A stretch of 64,000 nucleotides of DNA, from positions 75,068 to 139,067 of the forward strand of contig JAYELS010000048.1 of the NCBI GenBank assembly GCA_034717695.1. Reading direction: 5' to 3'. The position numbers were made by a program, and so were the translations under genes. The notes beneath the pieces were generated by a model. The model was not told the DNA's origin. It made no database searches and saw only the letters and a program-made list of their open reading frames with translations. The stretch is from NAT127 sp034717695 (GTDB lineage: Bacteria > Pseudomonadota > Gammaproteobacteria > Pseudomonadales > Porticoccaceae). This document shows positions 33,286 to 41,312 of the stretch, one piece after another; the stretch's first letter is position 1, and each line of letters starts with the position of its first letter.

Positions 33286-34755
33286 ATGACCCAGCAGGCA
33301 ACCCTACTGATCGGCGGCAACGGGCAGCGACAGCTGTCCCTCGCCCCCCGTTTCGCCAACCGCCACGGTCTCGTCGCCGGTGCCACCGGCACCGGAAAGA
33401 CGGTGACGTTGCAGGTGCTGGCGGAAAATTTCTCCCGCCTCGGGGTGCCGGTGTTCATGGCGGATGTGAAGGGCGACCTCGCCGGCATCAGCCAGCCGGG
33501 CATGCCCCACCCCAAGGTGGACGAGCGCATCGCCCATATCGGCGTCGAGGGTTTTGCCTTTGCCGCCTCCCCGGTGGTGTTCTGGGACCTGCGGGGCGAG
33601 CAGGGCCACCCCATTCGCGCCACGGTATCGGACATGGGGCCGCTGCTGCTGGCGCGGCTGCTGGATCTCAACGACACCCAGGAAGGGGTGCTCAATCTCG
33701 CCTTCCAGGTGGCCGACGACGAGGGCCTGTTGCTTCTCGACATGGCGGACCTGCGCACCCTGCTCGGTCATATCGGCGACAACGCCGCCACCTTCAAGAC
33801 CCGCTACGGCAATGTCTCCGCCGCCAGCATTGGCGCCATCCAGCGCAGCCTGCTGGTGCTCGAACGGGAGGGGGGCGATCAGTTCTTCGGCGAGCCCATG
33901 CTCGACTTTTGGGACCTGCTGCGCAGCGCCCCCGATGGCCGGGGGATGGTCAATATCCTCGCCGCCGACAAGCTGATCCACAGCCCCCGGCTGTACGCCA
34001 CCTTCCTGCTGTGGCTGCTTTCGGAGCTGTTCGAAAACCTGCCGGAGGTGGGGGACCCGGACAAGCCCCGCCTGGTGTTCTTCTTCGACGAGGCCCACCT
34101 GCTGTTCAACGATGCCCCCAAGGCCCTGCTCGCCAAGATCGAGCAGGTGGTGCGACTGATCCGCTCCAAGGGGGTGGGGGTGTACTTCATCACCCAGAGC
34201 CCCCTCGATGTCCCCGAGTCGGTGCTCGGCCAGTTGGGCAACCGGGTGCAGCACGCCCTGCGGGCCTTCACCCCCCGGGATCAGAAGGCGGTGCGGGCCG
34301 CCGCCACCACCTTTCGCCAGAACCCGGCCCTCGACACCGAGACCGCCATTACCCAGCTCGGGGTGGGGGAGGCCTTGGTGTCGGTGCTGGAGGATAAGGG
34401 ACATCCGGGCATGGTGGAGCGGGTGCTGGTGTGTCCGCCCCGCTCCCGTATAGGCCCCATCAGCGCCGAGGAACGGGCCCTGATCCTCCGCCAAAGCCCC
34501 CTGGCGGGCCGCTACGACCGGCCCCTGGATCGCGACTCCGCCCACGAGGAGCTGACCCGGCGGGCGGCGCAGGCCCTGGAACAACAGGCGGCGAGGGCGG
34601 AGAACGCGCCGGCCAGGGGCCGCGCGGCCCCCCGGGGAAGGGGCCGGCAGTCCATGGGCGAGGCCTTTGCCAAGAGCGTCACCCGCACCGTCGGCAGCGC
34701 CATCGGGCGGCAGATCGTGCGGGGTATTCTGGGTTCGCTGTTCAAGGGGCGCTGA
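33286..34755 (+). CDS. HerA-like helicase ATPase (DUF853)
   Basis: This 489-residue cytoplasmic ATPase has Walker A GATGTGKT at 32-39 and Walker B LVFFFDEAHLLF near 265. The arginine-finger-like RVQHALRAFTPRDQKAVRAAA and the Arg-rich C-terminus NAPARGRAAPRGRGRQ are typical of DUF853 (YjgR). The family is related to HerA/FtsK-type translocases; its role is not established. The start ATG 33286 follows AAGGAG. It stands between two exported hydrolases without evident functional connection. Confidence 0.9.
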   Translation: MTQQATLLIGGNGQRQLSLAPRFANRHGLVAGATGTGKTVTLQVLAENFSRLGVPVFMADVKGDLAGISQPGMPHPKVDERIAHIGVEGFAFAASPVVFWDLRGEQGHPIRATVSDMGPLLLARLLDLNDTQEGVLNLAFQVADDEGLLLLDMADLRTLLGHIGDNAATFKTRYGNVSAASIGAIQRSLLVLEREGGDQFFGEPMLDFWDLLRSAPDGRGMVNILAADKLIHSPRLYATFLLWLLSELFENLPEVGDPDKPRLVFFFDEAHLLFNDAPKALLAKIEQVVRLIRSKGVGVYFITQSPLDVPESVLGQLGNRVQHALRAFTPRDQKAVRAAATTFRQNPALDTETAITQLGVGEALVSVLEDKGHPGMVERVLVCPPRSRIGPISAEERALILRQSPLAGRYDRPLDRDSAHEELTRRAAQALEQQAARAENAPARGRAAPRGRGRQSMGEAFAKSVTRTVGSAIGRQIVRGILGSLFKGR

Positions 34756-34820
34756 GGCGCTTTGTTTCTCCCTGGCGCGAACCCACCGGATTTCACCACC
34801 ATAACAATCAGGAGAAGACC

Positions 34821-37049
34821 ATGAGTTCACCCCAGGATGATCAGCAAAGCCCCGCCGACCCCCAGCGCCGCACGGTGCTGAAGGGCATGGGTGTCGGCGC
34901 CGCCGTGGCGGGGGCCGGCCTGCCCGGCGTCATGCTCGCCCAGGGCGGGGATGACTACGGCCCCGCCGGGATCAGCGCCGAGGGCTACAAAGTCACCGAC
35001 GGTTATTTCGGCAAGCCCTATATCGACCAGGACGAATTTCGCGACAAGCCCTCGCCCCACCGCTTTATCCACGGCGGGTTCGAAAACACCGACACCCGCT
35101 TTGCGTTCTATTTTCCCAAGCTGTCGTCCTATCGGGGACGGATGTTCCAGCCCCTCGAAGGGGGCCACGGCGGCAACGAGGTGACCTTCGGCGGCGGCAT
35201 GCTGGGGCAGATGTTCCAGCGCATCGCCCTGAGCGAGCGGCTCGGCGGCTACATGGTGGAGTCCAACCAGGGCCATATCGGCGACAACGTCGACCCCCGG
35301 GCGGGGGACGATCCGGGCCTCTACGGCTGGAGGGCCAGCGCCGAATCGGCCCGGTTCTCCAAGTTCATCGCCGCCCAGGTCTACGGCAAGGCCCCCCACC
35401 ACGCCTATATCTACGGCGGCAGCGGCGGCGGGCGGCGCTCCCCCATGTGCCTCGAGAACGCGCCGGACGTGTACGACGGCTGCATGCCCTCCACCAGCGG
35501 CGGGGAGATCGCCGAGCCCGGCAACAACAAGCGGGTGGCGACCGGCGGCCCCATCGGCTTTGGCCAGATGTTCAATGTCCAGCGCATCCTCGGCAAGGCC
35601 AGGCTGATGGCGGTGGCCGATGCCATGGCGCCGGGGGGCAGCGGCAATCCCTTCGCCGGGCTCGAGACCACCGAGGCGGAGGAACTGGCGCGGCTCTACC
35701 GGCTCGGCTTCCCCCGGGGCAACGAGAGCATGATCCTCGAACCCATGGGCCAGATCTGGCTGTGGACCTCCATCGCCGACGACCTGCAGCGTGAGGACCC
35801 CGAGTACTTCGCCAACTTCTGGACCAAGCCTGGTTACGTGGGCCACGACCGGCCGGACGCCGTCAAGGGCGACCTGATCAACATCACCGCCACCGTCAAG
35901 CGCCTGCTGTCCGCCCGGGACCTGAACGAATCCCCGGAATTCGCCGGCCCCGAATACCAGACCATGCGCATCTTCGCCGCCATGATCGGCGGCGCCGGCC
36001 CCGCGTACGAGATGCCCTACGCGGTGGAGCTGGAGGGCGTCGGCCCCGGTTATCGCCTCGGCACCGGCCTTCGGGTGCTCACCGGCAAGGCCGCGGGCCG
36101 CCAGCTCTACGCCACCGGCATTGCCGGGGACGTGTTCGCCGGTGACGGCCACGGCGACGCCAACCTCAAGCGCTTCACCGATGTGGCGCCGGGGGATAAG
36201 GTTGAGGTGGACAACCGGGCCTTCCTCGCCTTCTGCTACTACGCCCGCCACCACGTGATCGACGAGCGCCAGTTCGACTTCCTGCTGCTCGATGGCCAGC
36301 CCATCTACCCCCAGCACCCGGTGCCGAAAATGTCGCCCCTGATGGGCAATTGCTACTCCGCCCAGTACGAGGGAAAGCTGCTGTGGATTCACCACACCCA
36401 CGATTCCTCGGTGTGGCCCGCCAACGGTCTGCTCTATGCCGGGGCCGTGGCCAGGGTTCAGGGGGAGGAGGCGGCGGCCCGCAAGTTCCGCATCCGCTGG
36501 ACCGAGAACGCCGAGCACGGCCCGCCCTCCATCGTGCCCCCGGAGCCGAACCGCGCCAGCAATACCCGGCTGGTGGATTTCACCGGCATCTACGAGCAAT
36601 CCCTCGCCGATCTGGTGGACTGGGTCGAGAACGGCGTCGAGCCCCTGGGCAGCCGCTATGCCTACGCCGACGGCCGCATCCTCCTGCCGGATAGCGCCGA
36701 TGAGCGGGGCGGTATCCAGCCGGTGGTGAAGGTCAGCGCCAATGGCGGGGCCCGCGCCGAGATCAAGGCGGGCGACACCGTCAACCTGGAAGTGGACGCC
36801 GGCGTGGCCGAGGGCGCGGGCACCATTGTCAGCATCCAGTGGGATTTTGACGGCGCGGGCAAGTTTCCGGTCAGCCAGGAGGGGGTGGACGGCACGCAAC
36901 GCACGCTCAGGTTGCAGACCACCCAGCGGTTCGACAAGCCCGGCACCTACTTTGTGTCGGCGCTGGTCCACGCCCACCGCGAGGGCGACATGGCCGCGAC
37001 CCGCCAGCGGGTTGCCAACCTGGCCCAGGCGAGGGTGGTGGTGAGCTGA
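34821..37049 (+). CDS. Tat-exported alpha/beta hydrolase with C-terminal PKD-like domain
   Basis: The 742-residue protein has a twin-arginine signal DPQRRTVLKGMGVGAAVAG very like the carboxylesterase at 31468. The nucleophile elbow YGGSGGGRR has Ser201. A later IHHTHDSSVWP (Asp at about 528) may hold the acid, placed as in tannase/feruloyl-esterase-like enzymes. Residues about 640-742 form an all-beta PKD/Ig-like module (KAGDTVNLEVDAG, IVSIQWDFDGAG). A periplasmic or secreted esterase is likely; the substrate is unknown. The start ATG 34821 follows AGGAGAAG. I am sure of the fold class, less of the family. Confidence 0.75.
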   Translation: MSSPQDDQQSPADPQRRTVLKGMGVGAAVAGAGLPGVMLAQGGDDYGPAGISAEGYKVTDGYFGKPYIDQDEFRDKPSPHRFIHGGFENTDTRFAFYFPKLSSYRGRMFQPLEGGHGGNEVTFGGGMLGQMFQRIALSERLGGYMVESNQGHIGDNVDPRAGDDPGLYGWRASAESARFSKFIAAQVYGKAPHHAYIYGGSGGGRRSPMCLENAPDVYDGCMPSTSGGEIAEPGNNKRVATGGPIGFGQMFNVQRILGKARLMAVADAMAPGGSGNPFAGLETTEAEELARLYRLGFPRGNESMILEPMGQIWLWTSIADDLQREDPEYFANFWTKPGYVGHDRPDAVKGDLINITATVKRLLSARDLNESPEFAGPEYQTMRIFAAMIGGAGPAYEMPYAVELEGVGPGYRLGTGLRVLTGKAAGRQLYATGIAGDVFAGDGHGDANLKRFTDVAPGDKVEVDNRAFLAFCYYARHHVIDERQFDFLLLDGQPIYPQHPVPKMSPLMGNCYSAQYEGKLLWIHHTHDSSVWPANGLLYAGAVARVQGEEAAARKFRIRWTENAEHGPPSIVPPEPNRASNTRLVDFTGIYEQSLADLVDWVENGVEPLGSRYAYADGRILLPDSADERGGIQPVVKVSANGGARAEIKAGDTVNLEVDAGVAEGAGTIVSIQWDFDGAGKFPVSQEGVDGTQRTLRLQTTQRFDKPGTYFVSALVHAHREGDMAATRQRVANLAQARVVVS

Positions 37050-37074
37050 CGGCGCTTCGCGGCCCGCAAGCACA

Positions 37075-37106
37075 GGGGCGCATCCGGCGATGCGCCCCCT
37101 TTATTT
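37075..37106 (+). terminator. Rho-independent terminator
   Basis: The perfect 10-bp stem GGGGCGCATC/GATGCGCCCC with a CGGC loop is followed by CTTTATTT, a weaker T-tract. Confidence 0.78.
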
Positions 37107-37252
37107 GGGTCCGGGATTCCTCGCGCTGACCTGAGCCAGATGCCCTTGAGGTCCGATTGCCGACTGCCTCTCCCCCGAGAAGGCCCGGGGTGCTTTACCG
37201 CCGTCCATGGGTTGGGTAACGTGCCCCCTCAAGCCACAGGCCGGGAGGCGAC

Positions 37253-38860
37253 GTGCGGGATCTGGGTACCTTTGACTACGTGATCGTCGGCGCCGGCGCC
37301 GCCGGCTGCGTGCTGGCCAATCGGCTCTCCGCCGATCCGGATGTGTCCGTGCTGCTCCTCGAAGCGGGCGGCAAGGACGACTGGATCTGGATTCATATCC
37401 CGGTGGGCTATCTCTTTTGCATCAACAATCCCCGCACCGACTGGTGCTACAAGACCGAGCCGGAGCCGGGCCTCAATGGCCGCGTCATCAACTATGCCCG
37501 CGGCCGTGGTTTGGGGGGCAGCACCTCCATCAACGCCATGATCTACATGCGCGGCCAGGCCCGGGATTATGACCAGTGGGCGCAGCTGACCGGCGATTCA
37601 GGCTGGGGCTGGGATAATGTGCTGCCCCTGTTCAAGGGCGCCGAGGATCACTGGCGCGGCGAGAGCGAATTCCACGGCGCGGGCCACGAGTGGCGGGTGG
37701 AAAGGCAGCGTCTGCGCTGGGACATTCTCGACCGCTTTGCCGTGGCGGCGCGCCAGGCGGGCATTCCCGCCAGCAGCGATTTCAACACCGGCGACAATCA
37801 CGGCGTCGGCCAGTTCGAGGTCAACCAGAAGCGCGGGGTGCGCTGGAGCAGTGCCAAGGCCTTCCTGCGCCCGGTATTGCATCGCCCCAACCTCACCCTC
37901 ATCACCGGGGCCCTCACGGACAGGCTGGTGATGGACGGGCGCAGGGCCGGGGGCGTGGAATTTTCAGTCAAGGGCGAACGCCTGGTGGCCCGCGGCCGGA
38001 TCGAAACGGTGCTGGCTGCGGGCAGCATCGGCTCGCCGGCCATTCTCCAGCGTTCCGGGATAGGCCCCGGGGGGCTTCTCAAGGATCTGGGTATCCCGGT
38101 GGTGCTGGATGTTCCGGGCGTCGGGGCAAACCTCCAGGATCACCTGCAGTTGCGCAGTGTTTTCAAGGTGCGGGGCATCAAGACCCTCAACCGCCAGGCC
38201 AACAGCCTCTGGGGCAAGGCGTTGATGGGGCTGGAATACGCCGTGCTGCGCCGTGGCCCCCTCACCATGGCGCCGAGCCAGCTGGGGCTCTTTACCCATT
38301 CGGGCCCCGATCAACCGACCCCCGACCTGCAATACCATGTGCAGCCCCTGTCCCTGGACAAGTTTGGCGATCCGCTCCACGACTTTCCGGCCTTCACCGC
38401 CAGCGTCTGCAACCTGCGGCCCCGCTCCCGGGGCTGGGTGCGCATCCGCGACCGCGATCCGGCCACGGCGCCCGCCATCGCCCCCTGTTACCTCAGCGAC
38501 CCCGAGGATCGCGCCAAGGCGGCGCGGGCCATTCGCCTCACCCGCCACATCGCCAGCCAGCCGGCCCTGGCGCCCTTCGGCCCGGAGGAGCACCTGCCGG
38601 GGAGCACCTTTCAGAGCGACGAGGAACTGATCCGGGCGGCGGGCAACATCGGCACCACCATCTTCCATCCGGTGGGCTCCTGCCGGATGGGTGCGGACGG
38701 GGAAGCCGTCACCGATAGCCGCCTGCGGGTGCGGGGCATCGACGGGCTCCGGGTAGTGGATGCCTCCATCATGCCCACCATCACCTCCGGCAACACCAGC
38801 TCGCCCACCCTGATGATCGCCGAGCGGGGCGCGGCGATGATACGGGAGGATCGGGGCTGA
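37253..38860 (+). CDS. GMC family FAD-dependent oxidoreductase (choline/alcohol dehydrogenase-like)
   Basis: The 535-residue flavoprotein oxidises an alcohol. The FAD-binding VGAGAAGCVLANRLS lies at the N-terminus, and the GMC signature GRGLGGSTSINAMIYMRG at about 84-101. The C-terminal catalytic pair is the His of FHPVGSCRMG and the Asn in TSGNTSSPT. It has no signal peptide. It resembles choline dehydrogenase and long-chain alcohol dehydrogenases, but betaine genes are absent nearby, so a hydrophobic alcohol is as likely. The start is GTG 37253 with GGGAGG upstream. It converges on a phosphotransferase-like gene. Confidence 0.93.
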   Translation: MRDLGTFDYVIVGAGAAGCVLANRLSADPDVSVLLLEAGGKDDWIWIHIPVGYLFCINNPRTDWCYKTEPEPGLNGRVINYARGRGLGGSTSINAMIYMRGQARDYDQWAQLTGDSGWGWDNVLPLFKGAEDHWRGESEFHGAGHEWRVERQRLRWDILDRFAVAARQAGIPASSDFNTGDNHGVGQFEVNQKRGVRWSSAKAFLRPVLHRPNLTLITGALTDRLVMDGRRAGGVEFSVKGERLVARGRIETVLAAGSIGSPAILQRSGIGPGGLLKDLGIPVVLDVPGVGANLQDHLQLRSVFKVRGIKTLNRQANSLWGKALMGLEYAVLRRGPLTMAPSQLGLFTHSGPDQPTPDLQYHVQPLSLDKFGDPLHDFPAFTASVCNLRPRSRGWVRIRDRDPATAPAIAPCYLSDPEDRAKAARAIRLTRHIASQPALAPFGPEEHLPGSTFQSDEELIRAAGNIGTTIFHPVGSCRMGADGEAVTDSRLRVRGIDGLRVVDASIMPTITSGNTSSPTLMIAERGAAMIREDRG

Positions 38861-38891
38861 TTCTTCTTCTTCCGCTGCCTGGGAGTTGCAC

Positions 38892-38996
38892 GGTTCAGGT
38901 TTCAGGTTACAGGTACTCGCAGTGACACCGGGCCCTGCGCATTAAGCCTGTTAAGCGCAACGTGTTACCTGAAACCTGAAACCTGAAACCTGAACC
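38892..38996. repeat. Inverted repeat built of CCTGAAA heptads
   Basis: Two 23-bp arms, 38892-38914 and 38974-38996, are complementary with one mismatch. Each is made of heptads: CAGGTTT on the left, ACCTGAA on the right. The right side has an extra copy at 38967. The 16-bp core GGTTCAGGTTTCAGGT pairs perfectly with 38981-38996. The loop is 59 nt. It fills the gap between two converging genes and ends 3 bp before the second gene's stop. Confidence 0.88.
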
Positions 38997-38998
38997 TG

Positions 38999-40345
38999 TC
39001 ACAAATGAATCCCGCCCAGGCCGCGACTGACCACCGGGGAGGGGTAATCCTGAATCAGTTGCAGCCGCGCCCGGGTGCGGCGGTGGAAAAACTGCAGCAG
39101 GGCCGCGGTGTGTTCATCACCGCTGTCGAGTACAAAGCGCTCCAGGGCCGCTTCACCCTCGGCGATGCTGGCCGGGCGCTTGCCCAGCAGCTCCGCCATG
39201 CCCGCCAGTTCCAGTTCCTCGATCGCCGCGCCCAGTTGATCGGCGCGGCGGGCGTAATGGGCGAGGGACAGGGCCGGGTGCTGGCGGAAGAAGCCGCCCA
39301 TGTCCGGCAAGGCCTCGCACTGCGCCACCAGGTCCGCCAGGGCGTCGCCGTGGGGGGATGACCGCTCCGCCAGCACGGGGGCGGGTTCGAGGCTGATACC
39401 CAGCGCCTCCGCCATGGCCTGCAGGGCGCAGCGGGTGCCGGACAACCCCCAGGACAGGTATTCCACAAAGGCGGGGTGGGGCTTGATGGTGCGCAGGCTC
39501 GGGCCGGAGATCATCGGCACCGCGATAAATTGCAGCACCGAATAATAATTGATGGTGTCCACATCCAGGGCTTCCCCCGAACAGCGGGCGTAGTGGGCAA
39601 AAACCTGGGGAAGATTGCCGGTGGGCTCGTTGGTGTCCCGTACCCGCAGGGAGGCGAGATCGAACATCGGGTCGCCGATGCGGGCCATCTCCAGGTCGAA
39701 AATACAGGTCAGGGCGCCCTTGTGGTGGAGGAATTGCGGGGCATCGCCGATCAGGAAGCAGCGCCTGTTGCGACCTGTCGGCACGTTGCGGTGCAGCCAG
39801 CGGCGCACAAACTCCACCAGGGGGTCGGGGCCGGTCTTGTTGTCGAGGTAGGTTTTTTCCGCCATCCGCAGATAGGCGAGGGCGTTGTCATCCTCGCCGC
39901 CGTGCAGCACCAGCCCCGCCTCGACAAAGGGCGCGATATCGAGGCGGTGGATATCCGCCATGATCGCCACGTAGTCCTCCACCAGGGGCAGCAGGGCCGG
40001 GTCGATCTCGGCCCCGGCGTAGGGCTCCCCCGGCACATTTTCCATGACGATGGCCCGGGGGTTGTCACACCAGCCGTACACCCTGGGCACCGGGATGCCG
40101 TTGGCGAAGAGTATCTGCAGGATGCGCATTTCCATATCGAGGGGCTGGGTTTCGAGCCCCGCGCCCCGCTCCCCCCGCACATGGAGGCGCAGGGCGGAGC
40201 CATCCTCCAGGGAGACATCGACATTCCAGGACGGACGCCAGCGGGGCAGTTGTTCGATGCGGGTGACGGTGCCGCCGAGGTGGGCGACTATCCACTGCTG
40301 GATGCCGGCGGTGTCCGGATCCCGGGGGGCGTTTTCTTGGGTCAT
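38999..40345 (-). CDS. Aminoglycoside phosphotransferase-like protein, paralogue of 20470
   Basis: The 448-residue protein matches the 20470-21849 protein along its whole length: RWRPSWNVDV for RWRPAWDVDM, ILFANGIPVPRVYGW for ILERHGIPVPHVYGM, AIVMENVPGE for AIVMDLIPGQ. The catalytic loop reads LIGDAPQF (Asp at 201, Gln at 204 instead of Asn, no His), followed 16 residues later by DLE at 217-219. The same loop change in both paralogues shows that it is conserved and not an error. Kinase or ligand-binding roles are open. It converges on the GMC gene; the start ATG is at 40345. Confidence 0.8.
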   Translation of the reverse strand: MTQENAPRDPDTAGIQQWIVAHLGGTVTRIEQLPRWRPSWNVDVSLEDGSALRLHVRGERGAGLETQPLDMEMRILQILFANGIPVPRVYGWCDNPRAIVMENVPGEPYAGAEIDPALLPLVEDYVAIMADIHRLDIAPFVEAGLVLHGGEDDNALAYLRMAEKTYLDNKTGPDPLVEFVRRWLHRNVPTGRNRRCFLIGDAPQFLHHKGALTCIFDLEMARIGDPMFDLASLRVRDTNEPTGNLPQVFAHYARCSGEALDVDTINYYSVLQFIAVPMISGPSLRTIKPHPAFVEYLSWGLSGTRCALQAMAEALGISLEPAPVLAERSSPHGDALADLVAQCEALPDMGGFFRQHPALSLAHYARRADQLGAAIEELELAGMAELLGKRPASIAEGEAALERFVLDSGDEHTAALLQFFHRRTRARLQLIQDYPSPVVSRGLGGIHL

Positions 40346-40642
40346 GGTGTGCTGGCCGATAGGTTGGTTGAGGCGCCATGGTCACCAGTCTCGTCCACGG
40401 GATCAAGCTCGGCCGCCATCTTCGAGTGCCCGGGGGGTATTGCCGAGTGTCGGTTTGGGTGCGGGGTGCGGGGGGCAGGGGGCAGGGGGCGATGGATCGG
40501 ACGGATGGATTAGCGGTGGTGCTTTGGCGGTTCGGCGGCCTTTGTCGCGGTGTTTGGCAAGAGCACGGGAAGGATCCCGGCGGTCTACCGGGCGCGCGGC
40601 TGTTGACGACGGGCGCTGACCAGCACCGGGGTGCCGGTGCGG
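40346..40642. other. 297-bp gap with G-rich tandem-like stretch
   Basis: No gene is supported here. The stretch 40455-40495 is a run of slightly varied GGGTGC/GGGGGCA units on the plus strand, possibly slippage-prone. The part next to 40345 is the likely promoter region of the phosphotransferase-like gene, but no clear -35/-10 pair was seen. Confidence 0.5.
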
Positions 40643-40963
40643 TCAGTAGTCCTCCAGCCCGTAGAGGGAATCCGACTCGATGCTGGACAGGGGGTCGTCG
40701 AACAGCTCGGGGTTGAACTGGCGATCCGGGTCGAGACTGTCGTCGTCGCCGGCTTCGTCGTAGGACAGCCGCCAGTCCTCCGGGGCCTCGGCGGGCAGCA
40801 CCACCATCTGCATCCAGGTGTCGAAATCGAATTCGTCCACCGAGCCGTCCTCGTACTGCACCTCGATGGTGGCGGCGGCTTCGTCCACCGCGACCACTTC
40901 GAACAGTACGTCCTCGACGGCGTCCTGGTACCACTCGTTGATGACCGGAATCTGTTTTGCCAT
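40643..40963 (-). CDS. Small acidic protein of unknown function
   Basis: I do not recognise this 106-residue protein with confidence. It is strongly acidic (many Asp/Glu, for example DEAGDDDSLDPD near the end) and has a compact beta-rich first part (VLFEVVAVDEAAATIEVQYEDGSVDEFDFDTWM) of Tudor/SH3-like look. The C-terminal half seems unstructured. ATG 40963 has GGAGATTCG upstream. The length and clean ribosome site support a real gene. It is divergent from nagZ across a 349-bp gap. A role is not evident. Confidence 0.72.
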   Translation of the reverse strand: MAKQIPVINEWYQDAVEDVLFEVVAVDEAAATIEVQYEDGSVDEFDFDTWMQMVVLPAEAPEDWRLSYDEAGDDDSLDPDRQFNPELFDDPLSSIESDSLYGLEDY

Positions 40964-41312
40964 GGCGAATCTCCCGCGTGAACCTGTGGAGCCAACATAG
41001 CACCACCGGGAGGGGCGTTGTAGTGCCGGCGGTCCCGGCAGGTAGCTGTAGCTGCCACCTGCGACTCAGGTGGCCCGGCAACAGTCGCCGCTAACTGGCT
41101 TGATTTTCGATGGTTTCCGGTGGTTGCCGGCGCGGGGTTAAGACTCGGTCGGCATATCCGCCACTGTCGACATGAACAATTTATCTAAAGCCGGGCCTTT
41201 ACAACGCCCGGGTTGACATTGGTTGCCACGGTTTTTACTGTCCCCGCTCGTTGTCGCGGCGTCGCCGCGATTCATCCATCCAGGCTTGCGCCTGCCCACC
41301 AGGATTTTTCCG
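40964..41312. other. 349-bp divergent gap with two hairpins
   Basis: No gene is supported. Two perfect hairpins stand close together: TGCCGG/CCGGCA (41024-41040, loop CGGTC) and GCCACCTG/CAGGTGGC (41054-41074, loop CGACT), separated by a repeated TAGCTG. Neither has a T-tract, so they are not terminators. A TTGACA lies near the nagZ side at 41213. Confidence 0.6.
41213..41241 (+). promoter_or_regulatory. Possible nagZ promoter
   Basis: A perfect TTGACA at 41213-41218 is followed, 17 bp later, by a poor -10 (TACTGT at 41236-41241). It is plausible only if the -10 is helped by other factors. Confidence 0.3.

Noticed and set aside
34827..37073. 748-codon minus-strand frame opposite the PKD-tailed hydrolase
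   Set aside because: The plus-strand reading has a Tat signal, a nucleophile elbow and a good ribosome site; the antisense one has none.
38892..38996. CRISPR array
   Set aside because: The units are 7 bp, contiguous and inverted; there are no spacers and no cas genes.
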